Assembly (NCBI GenBank): GCA_012656075.1
Contig: JAAKBF010000324.1
Location: 930,001-994,000, forward strand
Direction of reading: 5' to 3'
Origin: Phytophthora hibernalis
Taxonomy: Eukaryota; Oomycota; Peronosporomycetes; Peronosporales; Peronosporaceae
DNA: 64,000 bases
The position numbers were made by a program, and so were the translations under genes. Every line of letters begins with the position of its first letter. The stretch's first letter is position 1. This document shows, piece by piece, positions 20,094 to 31,430 of the stretch. The notes below the pieces were generated by a model. The model was not told where the DNA came from. It worked only from the letters and a program-made list of their open reading frames with translations, and did no database searches.

Positions 20094-21146
20094 ATGGACA
20101 ACACTGGCGAGATGCTCTTTTTGACGCGCTTGGATTCGCCGAAAAGAGCGATGTACCCATCACTGATTGGACTGAAAATACAGCAGGGACGTAGCGCATC
20201 TCCACTTGACGATCTTCCAGCAACTCCATACTGTACCCCCCATGACCCCCTAGACTATCGTTGGGCACACGCCGTCAACTCCAATGCCTTGTTAACCTCC
20301 TTGCAACATCAAATCCAAGAGGCCGAGAAGCTGCACTTTGCCACGCCGGACTTTGTCAATGCCATTGAAGCCGACATCGTATGGGGTGAGGCCAAACAAA
20401 CTCCCGTCATGGGGCATCCACCCGCCACAGACGGCGACTTGACCTTCACTCGCTTCTTGGACGCCATGCTGGAGCTTGCTACAAAGTTCCAGAGCTTGAC
20501 GTCGCAAAACGAGACGCCGTTGATCGTCAAGTTCGACTTCAAAAGCAGTCGGGCGTTCGAGGCGTCGTCCGAGGCTCTGGCTGAGTTTGTGGCACAGTAC
20601 CCGTTCACCAAGGGCGTCTTCATCAATGCAGACATCCTGCCGGGACCTGCCAACTCAAACCACGTGGCCTTTGATGCCGCAACGTTCTTAACGCAGGTCA
20701 ATGAGCTGGGCGAGCGCGATGAAGGCACACATCGCCACAAACTCGTGCTGTCGGTGGGGTGGACGACTGCAAACGCCAACGAAGAGGAGAGCCATCGAGA
20801 ATATTCTTCGGTGATGGTTGAGGATATGCTGCACGCTCTGCAACCATACGGAGACAAGTTCGCTGTGACGTTCCCATTGAGAGCGACGAGTGTGCGCAAG
20901 TCATGGACTGCACTTTGTCCGCTACTTGGGCCAGAAAACTACGGCTTCACGCTTTGGTGGACCATCACTCAGATCTCAGACGAGGAGCTGGAGTGGCTCT
21001 ATTCAACGCTGGAGCTTGAGAGTCATGTCGATGGTGACTCAGACAGCCAGAGGATGCACTCGGGACGAACGTTCTACGATATCAAGGGTTTCAACAGGTT
21101 TCTGGCGAAGCGCAGACACTCGTCGCTCACAATGCTGCAAAGCTGA
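20094..21146 (+). CDS. FAM151/menorin-family protein
   Basis: A 350-residue protein with the FAM151/menorin fold, a TIM barrel related to glycerophosphodiester phosphodiesterases. The family signature runs along the sequence: WAHAVNS, AIEADIVWGE, PVMGHPPATDGDLTFTRFL, PLIVKFDFKSS, VFINADILPGPAN, VLSVGWTT, FAVTFPLRA and NYGFTLWW. The biochemical reaction in this family is not established. No signal peptide or membrane segment is obvious. ATG 20094 gives the longest frame; ATG 20112 or 20151 are possible because conservation begins around residue 55. Intronless, divergent from permease C with about 340 bp between the starts. Confidence 0.85.
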   Translation: MDNTGEMLFLTRLDSPKRAMYPSLIGLKIQQGRSASPLDDLPATPYCTPHDPLDYRWAHAVNSNALLTSLQHQIQEAEKLHFATPDFVNAIEADIVWGEAKQTPVMGHPPATDGDLTFTRFLDAMLELATKFQSLTSQNETPLIVKFDFKSSRAFEASSEALAEFVAQYPFTKGVFINADILPGPANSNHVAFDAATFLTQVNELGERDEGTHRHKLVLSVGWTTANANEEESHREYSSVMVEDMLHALQPYGDKFAVTFPLRATSVRKSWTALCPLLGPENYGFTLWWTITQISDEELEWLYSTLELESHVDGDSDSQRMHSGRTFYDIKGFNRFLAKRRHSSLTMLQS

Positions 21147-21706
21147 GCTACCGAACTTTGGTATATGTGTTTTTATGCAGAACGTTGTCACGGCTGCGCA
21201 AATGATATCCAAACTTCGCGCCCGGCAAGTACATTATCACTTGACAATGTTTGTCTGCGTTTGAAGATGGTTGCGGTGTCACCTCGAATCATGTGGAGCC
21301 AAAGGTACCAGCGCATTTAAAAGCTGCTTTTGACATGCTCCACACATCCCCCAGCCCAAGAAAAATCAATGACAACCGCCACAAGCTATTAATACATGAA
21401 CTTCAATGTACATCTCAAGAAAAGTGGAGTTAGACGACAGCCCGTTTTCTTCCGTCGTTTCCGACATCGTCTGCACAATCATGTCTGCTGAAATTCCATG
21501 GATTGTACCAGTAGTATTGTGTGTCGTCTTCGCTCGACGTTCATACAGTATGGTTGCCAGGATTTGACCGCAGTACGACACGCGGTCGACTTATGCGCGC
21601 ACAGACAAAACTGCGTGTCCACTTTTCCGAGCTCTAACGGACTCTCCGTTCTGTTTGATGGTGAAAAATTTGTCACTAACGGTGGAGTGAGCACCAGTAT
21701 CACCAG

Positions 21707-23564
21707 TCACAGCGACATTACCGCCGATAGCGGGTTGGCCAATTTTTCTTCATCAGCTTGAGCTTTCAGGGCTCGCATCTTCGACTGCACACGGCGAATA
21801 GCATACCGCAGTTCCGCCGTGCTCACCCATTGCAACAGGGTACGCTTCCTCATTGAGCAGCCGCACATTTTCTTCGTGTGCCGCAGACATGATAGTCGGT
21901 TGGGATTGCATGAACATATCACGCCTGAGAAGAACACATTGTGTTTGCACTGGAAACACTGTCGAACGTCGTCCACCTCCATCGATTGTTCGTCAAGCAT
22001 GACGTCGCCGCTCAGCTCCTCCACATTTTCCAGGCCATCAGTTAGAAACGCTTTCTTGTAGCCTCGCTCCTCGTGGAACAATCGCCGCAATTCCTTCAGC
22101 AACATTTCGCAGTTTGTGACTGAGTATTCATCCAGGTTTTGAGTCGACCCGAAGTGAAACACGAATCGATCATGCGAGAAGATCGAAAGTCGACTGTATG
22201 TGCGATACATCTCCACACACTCCCTTCCGTAGTCGATCCAATTGGGGAGAACAAAGTTCACAGCTTCGTTGCAGTTGAAGCCTTCACTGAAGCCGCTGTG
22301 GTATGCCTTCGGGAACGTTAGGATGATATCCCCGGGTTCTTGTACGAGAGTGAACACCTTCACCCCCTATCATGCAGGATCGACGGGGGCACCATGGTCG
22401 TCAAGTGAAGTAGCAAGTCGGGGTTTTCCCGAAAACGCTCTGGCACTTGCGTCCTCATGACGGACTCAAATTTCTCGGCATCCGAGGACGGAATTCCGTA
22501 CCAGTATTTCTTGGCACCCATGTGCTGGTAGTTGATGCTGGACATGTAGTTGTCTTCGGCGTGCCAGCAGAAGGACGCAAACAGCATACCGCAGTACAGC
22601 CAAGGAACGTTGATTCCATTGATCGCTGCGCCCAAGTAACGGAGAAGTGAGCCGTACGCATCGGGGAGGTTGTTCAAGTTCCAACCCGTATTCCGGTAGT
22701 ACTCCGGGTTCGCAAAATCTATCTTCTCCTTGCCTGCAGTGTTAGACCAAAACTGTCAGCAATTGCGACAAGAAAACTATCTCTCTAGCCGTTACCTTAC
22801 CTTTCGTTGCTTGCGACGCAAAGCGTTTTACCGATCGAGGAAACCCACTGCCGACCTGCGCAATTTCCAGATCATTGGCGTACTCAACCTGCAAATCATC
22901 CGGCCAAGAAGATACGCATCAGTCAAGCAGCAAATCTTCAGCACACCAACTTGGTGAGAGCAATAATTACTTCGACGCGAGGCTCTCCGGTTTGCACAAT
23001 ACGCCAATACTCTTTCTCAATCTCCTCGGACGTTATCAAATCCGGATCCAGGCCTCTCGATCCAAACCAGCGATCCCGAAACGCGTCGGCACTTGCACGG
23101 AACGACTTGAAGGTGTGCGTGCGTCCGTCACCGTAGGCATGCCCTTCCTGTAATCGGTTAAAAAAGAACGTGTCAACTAATGAATCCTTCATCAAAGGAT
23201 CAGTCTCAAAAACTGTAGATTTTCCAACCTGCAGTTCGTGGATTTTCTGCTTCCTGGTGTCAAACTGCACGCGCTCGTTGTTCAGGTCAATTGCAAAGGG
23301 GGTTTCCACCCGTTCGGAGGCACAATCTTGCAGATGCCCGTCCGTGACGCCTCCTTCTCAATGCTACAAGCACGAAATGTGTCACAACATTAAACCACCA
23401 ATTTCACTGTCAACTTTCACTCTCGCATTGTTGCACCTTGCAATGTACTTGATCGGATCTGCAAATTGCTCTTGCGTCGGGTAGAAAACCGCTCCCTGGG
23501 GCAACGCCACAGCCTGCACGAGCTTGGTCTCCGCGACGGACTTGGCCAGTGCCAACTTCAACAT
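21707..23564 (-). CDS. JmjN/JmjC-domain histone demethylase-like protein
   Basis: Predicted Fe(II)/2-oxoglutarate lysine demethylase of the KDM4/KDM5 type. The first exon holds a JmjN motif (GAVFYPTQEQFADPIKYIA). Short introns separate IEKEASRTGICKIVPPNGW, RTHTFKSFRASADAF and VEYANDLEIAQVGSGFPRSV from the JmjC core. Iron ligands are visible in FCWHAEDNYMSSINYQHMG (His, Glu) and KAYHSGFSEGFNCNEAVNF (His). A C5HC2-like zinc-binding tail follows (CFQCKHNVFFSGVICSC, LSCLRHTKKMCGC). Introns fall near 23365-23441, 22892-22974 and 22733-22798. One G is missing near 22375 between HDRG and VKVFTLVQEPG. ATG 23564 is the only start before an upstream stop in this frame; an upstream exon cannot be excluded. 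Confidence 0.88.
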
Positions 23565-24034
23565 TTTGCGCGATTCACGCGACTCAGAATCTGAGTCCGG
23601 TTGGCGCTTTTTATGTAACGACGTGATGTACCCCTTGGACTGGTACCAGTCGAACGTTTTTGGCGCTGACTTTCTGCTTGCCTGCGCAAAAGCGCAAAAG
23701 GAGCGCGACTACCGTGCGAAGTTGCGGGTGACGGTGGCTGGGAGTGAATTTCCTCCGATTCGGGGCGCGTCGAGCGATTCACCATGTTGCAGCGCGAAAA
23801 AGTTGGCGAAAAGTGTGCGAACTTCGCTTGAGACTGTATCGGGTCTTCGACTGTTGGGAAAATGTTGGCAGAGGTCGACTCGAAATGTCCAGAAAAAACG
23901 GCCACATTTCGCGACAAAGCTCAAACCCCGTCGAACTCGTTGTCACCATCTTCGACAAGGTTTGAGTTTCGTCCAATTGTAAGCGGGTACCGTTTCGGTA
24001 CATGTACCCACCTCGACCTCCCATATTGGCAGCG

Positions 24035-25936
24035 ATGCAGCAGGATACTGACGTACTCGCCATTGCGGTGGCCGAAGACGCAGCGATCGCGGCTATAGCT
24101 TCGAGTACCGAACAGGAACAGGAGACAACCTCGCGACAGTGACCGAGCCCAAGAAGAAGCGCAGGAAGGCGGTGGATACAGCGCAGCAACAGCAGAGAGC
24201 CAATGTCAAGCTCAAGTCGGGGGCCGTCATGACGCTGCAGCTTCGACAGCACTTCGACAGTCGCAGCCAGGCTAAGGAGTATGTACAGGACTTCGCACTG
24301 GCGCAAGGCAAGCGCGCACGACTGGACCCTAAGGCAAGCGGCGGCAAGAACTTCACGTTCATATGCAACAGCCAAACGCCATGCAGCTTCGTGGTGCGCG
24401 TGTGCAAGTACAAGAGCTCGAGTCTGGCCGGCCACTTCTATGTGAGCTCGTTCAATGCTGATCATGGTTCTGAGTGCACGGGCACTGAAGCCGTGACGAC
24501 GCGCCAGGTGGTGAACCACCTCATGAACGCCAATGAGGCGCTGGGTGCCGTGCCCAAGCTCTCGGGTCCGAGTGTGCGAGCGATTGTGCAGTCCCAGGAT
24601 GGTATTGACGTGCCCACACGCATGGCCTACCGAGCCAAGCAAGAGGTCGCGGGCAACATCTTGAAAGGCGTCGTCGTGGGCATTCAGAAGCTCGAGTCGT
24701 TGTTGCTCCAGTTCCAGCAACTCAATCCGTCTGCGAAGCTCAATGTCGAGGTTGACCAGTGGTCGCATGAATTCAAGCGCGCGTTCCTGATGCTGCCACA
24801 TGCACCACTGCTACAGCGTCACAGTCTACGCATCCTGGGCCTCGATGGCCTTGATATGGCGCACACTAGCAACTACCAGGGCACTTTTCTCGAGCTCGTG
24901 ACCAAGGACGGGAACAACGCCATTTGCACACTGGCTGTTGCTCTCTGTGACAGCAAGAGCGTCGACAACTACACGTGGTTTTTCCAAGGCTGTCTTGACG
25001 GCGGTTTATCGCTCGATGTGCCGATGTTTTGCGATCGAGCGCCTTCGCTAGAGCGGGCCGCCGAGTCTTTCTCAGACGCTTCGCCCATTTTGATTCAGTG
25101 CACGACGCACCTTGTGGACACCGTGGAGGGAACGTTCAAAACGACGCTCAGACGAGATCTGACCCAACTTATCTGGCGCGCGCAGGCTGCTGATACCCGG
25201 GAGGAGTTTGACGCTATCCTAGGTTCACTCAGACTTGCTGACTCGCGCGCAGCGGACTATCTTCGAAGTATCGGCCCAGAGAAGTGGGCAAAACACTGCT
25301 TTCTCAAGCGGCATGCGTTGTACGGGTGGCAGACGACGAACCTGGGCGAGTCGGAAAACCCGGCAGTCAAAGTGACCCGGATGCTGCCGCCCTTCGACTT
25401 CTTTCAGCGCTACATGGAGCGCAGCATGGGGACCTCTACGAGCGCAAACTTGGTGTCAAGGACTGGATGCAAGCAGGTCACATGCTCACCTCGTACGCGG
25501 AGAAGATCCTCGAGGAGAAGCAGTTGGAGTCCGCCTCATGCTGTGTCTCCCCAAGCGATGGCGACACGGGTACAGCCTACGTGTGGGACACCCGCAGTCC
25601 CATTGCCAAGAAGCGCCGTGTGACCCTCAGTGCTGCATCGTGCTCGTGCCCGTATCGCGACCAGTTCGGACTGCCGTGCAAACACATGTACGCGGCGGTG
25701 GTATTTTTCAACAAGAGCGGTGGGGCGTGGACCTCGCACAGCTCTGTCATTCCGTGTACACGGTGGCCAGCTACACGCAAGCGTATGGTCCGTTGGTGGA
25801 GCCCGTGCAACTGCCAGTTGACGAGGAGCTCGTGCGAAATAATGCGATTCAAATGAAACCCACGACCACCAAGCGCTGCTCAGTCTGCAAAACGCTCGGG
25901 CACAACAAGAGGAAGTGCACGGCGCTGGAGGTGTGA
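24035..25936 (+). pseudogene. MULE-type transposase with SWIM zinc finger, frameshifted
   Basis: A Mutator-like transposase in four frames. It begins at ATG 24035 with an acidic segment, then a nuclear signal (PKKKRRK) and a FAR1-like region (KNFTFICNSQTPCSFVVRV). The MULE core follows (LRILGLDGLDMAHTSNYQG, DGNNAICTLAVALCDSKSVD, FCDRAPSLERAAE, WQTTNLGESENPAVKVTRM). Then come a SWIM finger (CSCPYRDQFGLPCKHMYAAV) and a terminal zinc knuckle (CSVCKTLGHNKRKC). Frame changes occur near 24137, 25425 and 25735. Each looks like a single-base event and every domain is present. It is therefore a young relic, a domesticated gene with consensus errors, or an active element misread. I did not find its terminal inverted repeats. 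Confidence 0.82.
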
Positions 25937-26305
25937 GAACGAGCGTTTACTGTCATGTTGCCAAATTGCCAAGCCAGTATGAACGCAGTACACTTTTCCG
26001 CGGTTAGATTCAACATGCGTATTTTGCAGCCAATCAGACGCGAGCGGATCTCGTCACTTGGTGTACAACTTGGCGTTTGTATGTTTGACGGTTCACGAAT
26101 AGACAGACTTTCGACCAATGGTGATGCGTAGTCTTGACGGTTGGGACTTGTCTTCGATCTTTTCTGTCGAAGATAACGTTTGGACTCATATTGAGCACGA
26201 GTCAAAGATTTGGCAGTTGACGCAAAAGCGAAGAGCTCCGACAGTCACATCAAGATCCGCCGGCTTGAGCCAAAGAGACCAGCAAACTGATCCAATCACT
26301 TCGCC

Positions 26306-27271
26306 ATGATGCAGAGCAGCCAGCAGTTCGAGTCGCCCGCGCAGAGACTACGCAAGGAGCGCAAGCCCGTGTGCAAGTGGACGGAGAAGGAGGACCAGCT
26401 CATGCTCAGACTCGTGCAGAAGTATGGCACTCGCCACTGGACCGTCATCGGCACCAAACTGCCCGGTCGCAATGGCAAGCAGTGCCGCGAACGGTACGGC
26501 AATGGCAGTTGCAATTTTTAATCAGATTGGCTCTAATTGAAGTTGTCACACTGTAGTTGGCACAACCAGCTTGACCCGGCCATCCGCAAGGAGCCGTGGT
26601 CGGACGACGAGGAAATCATCCTCAAGGACCTGCACGACAAGTTTGGCAACAAGTGGGCGGAAATCGCCAAACTGCTGCCCGGTCGGACGGACAACGCTAT
26701 CAAGAACCACTGGAACTCCAGTAAGAGACGCCTCAAGCGTGGTGTCACCCCAACGACGTCGCATCGCAAGCGGCGCGAGAGTTCGGAGAACATCTCAAGC
26801 GGTGATCTTCTATCACCAGATTCAGTTGGGAGCAACATGCTCAACTCGCTCAACCCGCTACTCACGGACCAACTGGACATGGGATCACTGTACCCAAGCA
26901 CGTTCATGCAGTCACCGCTGGCAATCCAAACCAGCCAACTCGGCAGTCCGCATAACAGTCTCTGCTGGACGCCCACGGACGCAACGTACAACCACATGAA
27001 CGCCATGTGGGGTGTGCCGGCAATGCAAATGCCGGACTGGGTCACTGCCATGAACAACCCTTTTAACACAGCCACGACCATCGAGCCGACGAGTGCAAAG
27101 CTGGCGTCCGACCGTGCTCCAGCCATGAACGGCAAACGTCTCATGGAGGACGCGTGCGACCTTGAGCCGACGAAGACTCCTACTACTCTTAAGAAGCAGA
27201 AAGTGGACGATCCGTCGCTCGAGATCCTGGCCAACGCCGCTTTGCTGCAGTCGATCGGTCACACAGTTTAA
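26306..27271 (+). CDS. R2R3-Myb transcription factor
   Basis: Two Myb repeats for sequence-specific DNA binding in the nucleus. Repeat 1 (KWTEKEDQLMLRLVQKYG and HWTVIGTKLPGRNGKQCRER) ends exon 1 at 26493. A 63-bp GT-AG intron (26494-26556) is spliced in phase 2 to give RWHNQLDP. Repeat 2 (EPWSDDEEIILKDLHDKFGN and WAEIAKLLPGRTDNAIKNHW) follows in exon 2 (26557-27271). The intron sits inside the first repeat just before RW. The rest is a basic patch (KRRLKRG) and a low-complexity Ser/Asn/Met-rich tail likely to act in regulation. ATG 26306 or 26309 is the start. No lesions. Confidence 0.93.
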
Positions 27272-27675
27272 GGGACCAGTGGGTATTTGTTCGTGGTCGG
27301 CATCGTTGGGGCGCGGGGCTGCAGCTGGGTGGGCTCCTTTTCTAGTATTCTACGTTATTGGTATTTAGTGAATGGATTTCCTGATTGCAACTTGTTGCAC
27401 TTTGATAAGCGTGAACTTGAAGCTGCCATCGAAATCTCAAGGCATTTCCTTTAGTTAAGTCCCTTTCAACAGTAATGTATCCATGTGTCCTAATTCCTTG
27501 CTAAAATTGATCCCTTACATTTTCCAAGTGCGAGGCGCGTGTTTTTGCACTCTGCGTCGTCTTTGGTTCCATACAAACTTCCATACAAAATTGTGCGGGT
27601 GGTGCGCCTCCTGGGCCTCACACCCGCCCTTCCTCCCTTCAGCACAAGTGAACGCAGCAGTCAAGAGTCAGCATC
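27272..27675. other. Intergenic DNA between Myb and COX genes
   Basis: No coding region recognised. The C/T-rich stretch ending CACACCCGCCCTTCCTCCCTTC (about 27620-27641) resembles a leader region for the small COX gene. Confidence 0.4.
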
Positions 27676-27918
27676 ATGTTGGGCCAGATCGTCAAGCAGA
27701 CCGCCTCCAAGATGACCGTGGCCGGTTGTCGCTGCATCTCTGCCTCAGCCAAGCGCATGTCGGGCGAGGGCGAGCACCACCAGCACCTGGTGTTTGAGGG
27801 CGACTTTAACAAGAAGCTCGTGCTGGGCCTGACGCTGTTCGTGACGGTGGGCGGCGTGGCCGTGCCCGTGTGCCTCTATCGCTACCAGAACTGGAAGCAC
27901 GGCTTCCCCCAGCAGTAA
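27676..27918 (+). CDS. Small cytochrome c oxidase subunit, COX7C-like
   Basis: An 80-residue protein with an N-terminal mitochondrial-targeting-like stretch rich in Lys, Arg and Ser and no acidic residue in the first ~28 residues. A short conserved loop (HHQHLVFEGDFNKK) and a single membrane helix (LVLGLTLFVTVGGVAVPVCL) follow, ending YRYQNWKHG. The pattern F-x-N/K, one helix with an internal Pro, then R-Y/H-Q-x-x-K matches the COX7C (subunit VIIc/VIII) family of complex IV in the inner mitochondrial membrane. Other small single-helix respiratory subunits are possible. Intact and intronless. Confidence 0.65.
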   Translation: MLGQIVKQTASKMTVAGCRCISASAKRMSGEGEHHQHLVFEGDFNKKLVLGLTLFVTVGGVAVPVCLYRYQNWKHGFPQQ

Positions 27919-28106
27919 GCGACGCAGCAACAACAGCAGAGACTCCCAAGCAGCCAATACACACGCGTTTCCAGCTGAAAAACAAGTATTTTGTGGTTCC
28001 TCTTTTAATCAAAAGCAGGAGTCGCGTGAATAAGGAGAAAACAATGAGAAAATGAAGAATACGCTGTTGTGTTCATCAGTTCTCTTTGTTGCTAGACGGA
28101 CGGCTC

Positions 28107-29017
28107 TTAGAGCTCCTGTTTGCTCTTCTTGTCGTTGCCGTAGAGGTGCTGAAAGAAGTCCATCTTCTCGATGTGGTCCGTCTTGATAGTCTCACCTCCA
28201 GGCTTCCAGTTGGCGGGGCACACCTCGTGCGGGTGCTCGGCCGAGTACTGGAAGGCCTTCAGGATGCGCAACGTCTCGTCGACACTGCGACCAACAGCGT
28301 CGTCGTTGATCTGGATGGAGCGGATGGTGCCTTCCGGGTCGATGATGAACAGACCCCGCAGTGCAGCACCGAACATTTCGTCCTCCTCGTCCGTCACCAA
28401 CACGCCGTAGTCCTCGGAGATGCGCTTGCTGATGTCGGCGATGAGCGGGATGTTCATCTTGCCCAGACCGCCCTCCGAGCGCGGAGTCTTGACCCAGGCC
28501 AGGTGCGTGTGGTGCGAGTCGGTGGAGATGGCCACGACCTCGGCGTTGATGCTGCGGAACTGGTCCACGCTGTCACTGAAGCTCACGATCTCCGTGGGGC
28601 ACACGAACGTGAAGTCGAAGGGGTAGAAGAACAGGATGAGCCACTTGCCCCGGTAGTCGCGTAGTGAGAGCTTCGAACTTGTCGTTCACTACGGCGTTCA
28701 CGTTGCTAAAATCCGGCGCCGGTTTGCGGGGCGTCACCTTGAAGGCTGAGGCCGAGTAGCGGTTCTTCTTCTCGTAGCCGAGTTGCTCCAGTAGCGCCTC
28801 AGACACGTGGGGAACTGCACCTCCACACTGCAAATGGATGCACAGGAAGCGACAGATTAATCAGCAGAGCTGTGACGTAGACAGCTTTTAAACAGTGGGT
28901 TGGTCATTTGCAATACCTTTTCTTGCGGTCCGCTTTCGCCTTTTTCGCGCTGATGACGGGGCTGGAGAGCTGCAGCAGGACCGCTACGAGCAGTAGCGTC
29001 AGCTGGAAGACGCGCAT
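28107..29017 (-). CDS. Secretory-pathway 2-Cys peroxiredoxin (PRDX4-like)
   Basis: Thiol peroxidase reducing H2O2. Exon 1 (29017-28917) encodes a clear signal peptide (MRVFQLTLLLVAVLLQLSSP). After an ~89-bp intron the enzyme domain contains the peroxidatic Cys in FTFVCPTE and the resolving Cys in HEVCPANWKPGGE. GGLG and an FFQHLYG tail are the features of hyperoxidation-sensitive eukaryotic enzymes. The last four residues are KQEL, similar to KDEL-type ER-retrieval signals, so ER residence is likely. Near 28670 one extra A shifts the frame inside KFELSLRDYRG, and the exon 1/2 junction is one base out of phase. Both look like sequence errors because the rest is conserved. Confidence 0.88.
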
Positions 29018-29309
29018 ATTGGCGCAGGGGCTATTGATTGACACTGTGGTTCAAGGATACAGGTGAGGCACATGATTTGACACGGACGTGAAGTTGTGTG
29101 GCAGCAGTCTGACGCAGTGTCGCTTTGCGCACAGCCCATCGACACTGCAGTTTTGGTCTTTTGTATGTTTCAAGATGTATGCACAGCGCTGAGACACTGC
29201 ATAATCACTGAAGCAACTTTCACAAACCCGACGCATGCCGACGCCAATGTGACGCTCATTCCTGAAGTTTCTGCTTGGTGCCAACTTGTCTCTCTTTGCA
29301 CGGTCAAAG

Positions 29310-30196
29310 ATGGCTACATTCCGCGTCTTGTGTCTGCACGGCTTCGGCCAAGATGCGCCCAAGTTCCGTAACCGCATCTCGTCGCTGCGTCGGGCGCTCA
29401 AGTCCAGCTTCGACTTCGGTAGGCTGCGGACTGCTATGCAATTGTATCAGATATTGAAGTTCTTATTAAAAAGCTCTGACCTTGTGTTGCGGATATTGCA
29501 CAGCGTTCCCAGAAGCTCCGTTCCTCGTCACCAGCTTCCCGAACTCGACCACGGAGGAGCAGGCCAAAATGTGCGTGAACGGCTCATCAATTAGGAAGAC
29601 ACTGTACTAATGAGACTTTGGCGATGTTGATGCTTTAGTGCTGAGGCGGAGCCCACGTACAAGTGGTGGGACTTTGAGATTGATGACAAGACTGGTAAGC
29701 ACACCTACGGCCGTGTGGACGAAGCAGTGGAGTACCTTGCCGAATATGTGCGCAAGGAAGGCCCGTTCGACAGCATCTTCGGCTTCAGCCAGGGCGGCAT
29801 GATGGCCTCTCTGCTTCTGCAGCGACAGTGTACGTTTGCTGATGCTTTTGGACATTAGTTCGCAGTCTCTTACTGTAGCTCTTGCTTTATTTGGATGCAG
29901 GTGCTGACCCTAATAACTCGCCATTCGCGTTCAAGTTTGCTCTGTTCTTTGCTTCTTGTGACCTGGGTGATCCGGTTTACAAGACTGAGCAGAAGGTGGA
30001 TGTGCCGTCGATCCACTTCATGGGTGAGACTGACGCAATTGTGACGATAGACCGAGGCCAAAAGCTGCTAGAGCTGTACAACAACCCCAAGGTCTTTGTG
30101 CATCCGGGTGGCCACTTTATCCCTACCAACAAAGATGCGAAGGATGCCCTGCGCGAGTTTGCCAAGGAAATGACGACGGCCTACGGCGCCAAGTGA
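29310..30196 (+). CDS. FSH1-type serine hydrolase, paralogue 1
   Basis: Alpha/beta hydrolase of the FSH1/ovarian-cancer-associated-gene-2 family, substrate unknown. Four exons. The first starts at ATG 29310 (MATFRVLCLHGFGQDAPKF). A short second exon encodes FPNSTTEEQAK. The third has the nucleophile elbow GFSQGGMMASL. The last has the acid (MGETDAIV) and His (HPGGHFIPTN) of the catalytic triad. Introns begin about 29420, 29570 and 29829 and end about 29500, 29639 and 29901. All are short GT-AG introns. No lesion seen. It is convergent with a close paralogue ending 173 bp downstream. Confidence 0.88.
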
Positions 30197-30369
30197 ATAT
30201 CCAACCCTCATCGATAATAGACCAGAAAGCCTAAAAACATGCCGATTTCGGCAACGATTTTCTTCCAAGACCTATTTTCCGTTTATATTTTGCATTACAG
30301 TTAAACGGCGTGGATTACGAGCTGTATCAATAATCTTGTACTTCGAAGTAAGTGACAACTTGTACAGAA

Positions 30370-31277
30370 TTACTGCTGCTCATCAGCCTCCCGGAGCTCC
30401 TTGAAGAAAGCTCGGAACGCGTCCTTGGGTTCTTTGTTCGTGGGGATATAGTGACCTCCTGAATGCATCAGCAGCCTGGGGTCGACAAACATATCCTTGA
30501 GTGCAAGACTCCGCTCGTTATCCACCACAGCGTCCGTCTCGCCGATGATGTGTAGCGACGGCATATCCACCTTGACATCGCTTGTGTACTTTGGGTCGCC
30601 ACAGGCGCCAGCAGACACGAAGAAGGCAAAGCGGAACGCGAAAGGCGAGTCCGGCGTGGTCACTAAAAACGACACGCAAACACAACCAGAAAGCGTTACT
30701 ACGTTTTGCAAATTCACCATTCCCATCCACCCGACACAACGCACCTTGTCTCTGCAGGATCAACGAGGCCATGGTGCCTCCTTGGCTGAAGCCGAAGATC
30801 CCGTCGAAAGGTCCTTCTGTCTTCACAAAGTTTGCGACGTACTCGATCGACTCGTCCACTCGTTCCAGAAGATACTGGCCAGTCTCTTCATCGCGGATGA
30901 AGTCGCACCACTTGAGCTGCTTCACTTCTTCACCCGTCTCACCACTGCCCACCGCAAAAGCCATCCGTCAGCATGCAGCTCCACCTTAACCAACATTTGA
31001 AGCGCTCCTACCTGTTGGCATGATCTTTCGATGTTGGTTCATAGGGAACGTCAAATGGCGCATCCAGACACACTGTGGCATTGTCAAATCAAACAATTAC
31101 AATTCAATGCACATGAAGTTAACTGAATGTTGAACAATTGTGTCGATACCACTGCCACTGCCACGCACCAAATTCGACGCTGGACTTGAACGTTCGACGC
31201 AGTGCAGCGATGCGCCCGCGGAGCTTGAGCGCGTCTTGGCGGTAGCCGTGCAGACACAAAACGCGATACTTGCTCAT
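30370..31277 (-). CDS. FSH1-type serine hydrolase, paralogue 2
   Basis: Tail-to-tail paralogue of the gene at 29310-30196 with the same exon plan. The first exon starts at ATG 31277 (MSKYRVLCLHGYRQDALK). A small exon carries DAPFDVPYEPTSKDHAN. A third has WCDFIRDEETGQYLLERVDE and the nucleophile elbow GFSQGGTMASL. The last has acid (GETDAVVD) and His (HSGGHYIPTN). Relative to paralogue 1 the first motif reads GYRQD instead of GFGQD. Substrate unknown. The two genes share only about 170 bp between their stop codons. Confidence 0.87.
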
Positions 31278-31430
31278 GCTTGAAACTTGGAAAATGTTCT
31301 AATAGAGGGTGATTCGAATGTCCTCTAGTAGAGCAGTTGACACAAGAAACTTTGAAGCCATTTGTGTGGTCCACATTTGCTAATCATTGCGATCTTCCAT
31401 CAAAGGTCATCACTGTGTCATAGGTGTATC

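Noticed and set aside
23779..24801. Long minus-strand open frame (340 codons)
   Set aside because: It runs antisense to the MULE transposase and has no domains; its composition is that of a shadow frame.
26533..27234. Minus-strand frame of 233 codons over the Myb gene
   Set aside because: The plus strand has two clear Myb repeats and a proper intron; the minus frame has no domain.
28086..28664. Plus-strand frame over the peroxiredoxin
   Set aside because: Shadow of the conserved enzyme on the minus strand.
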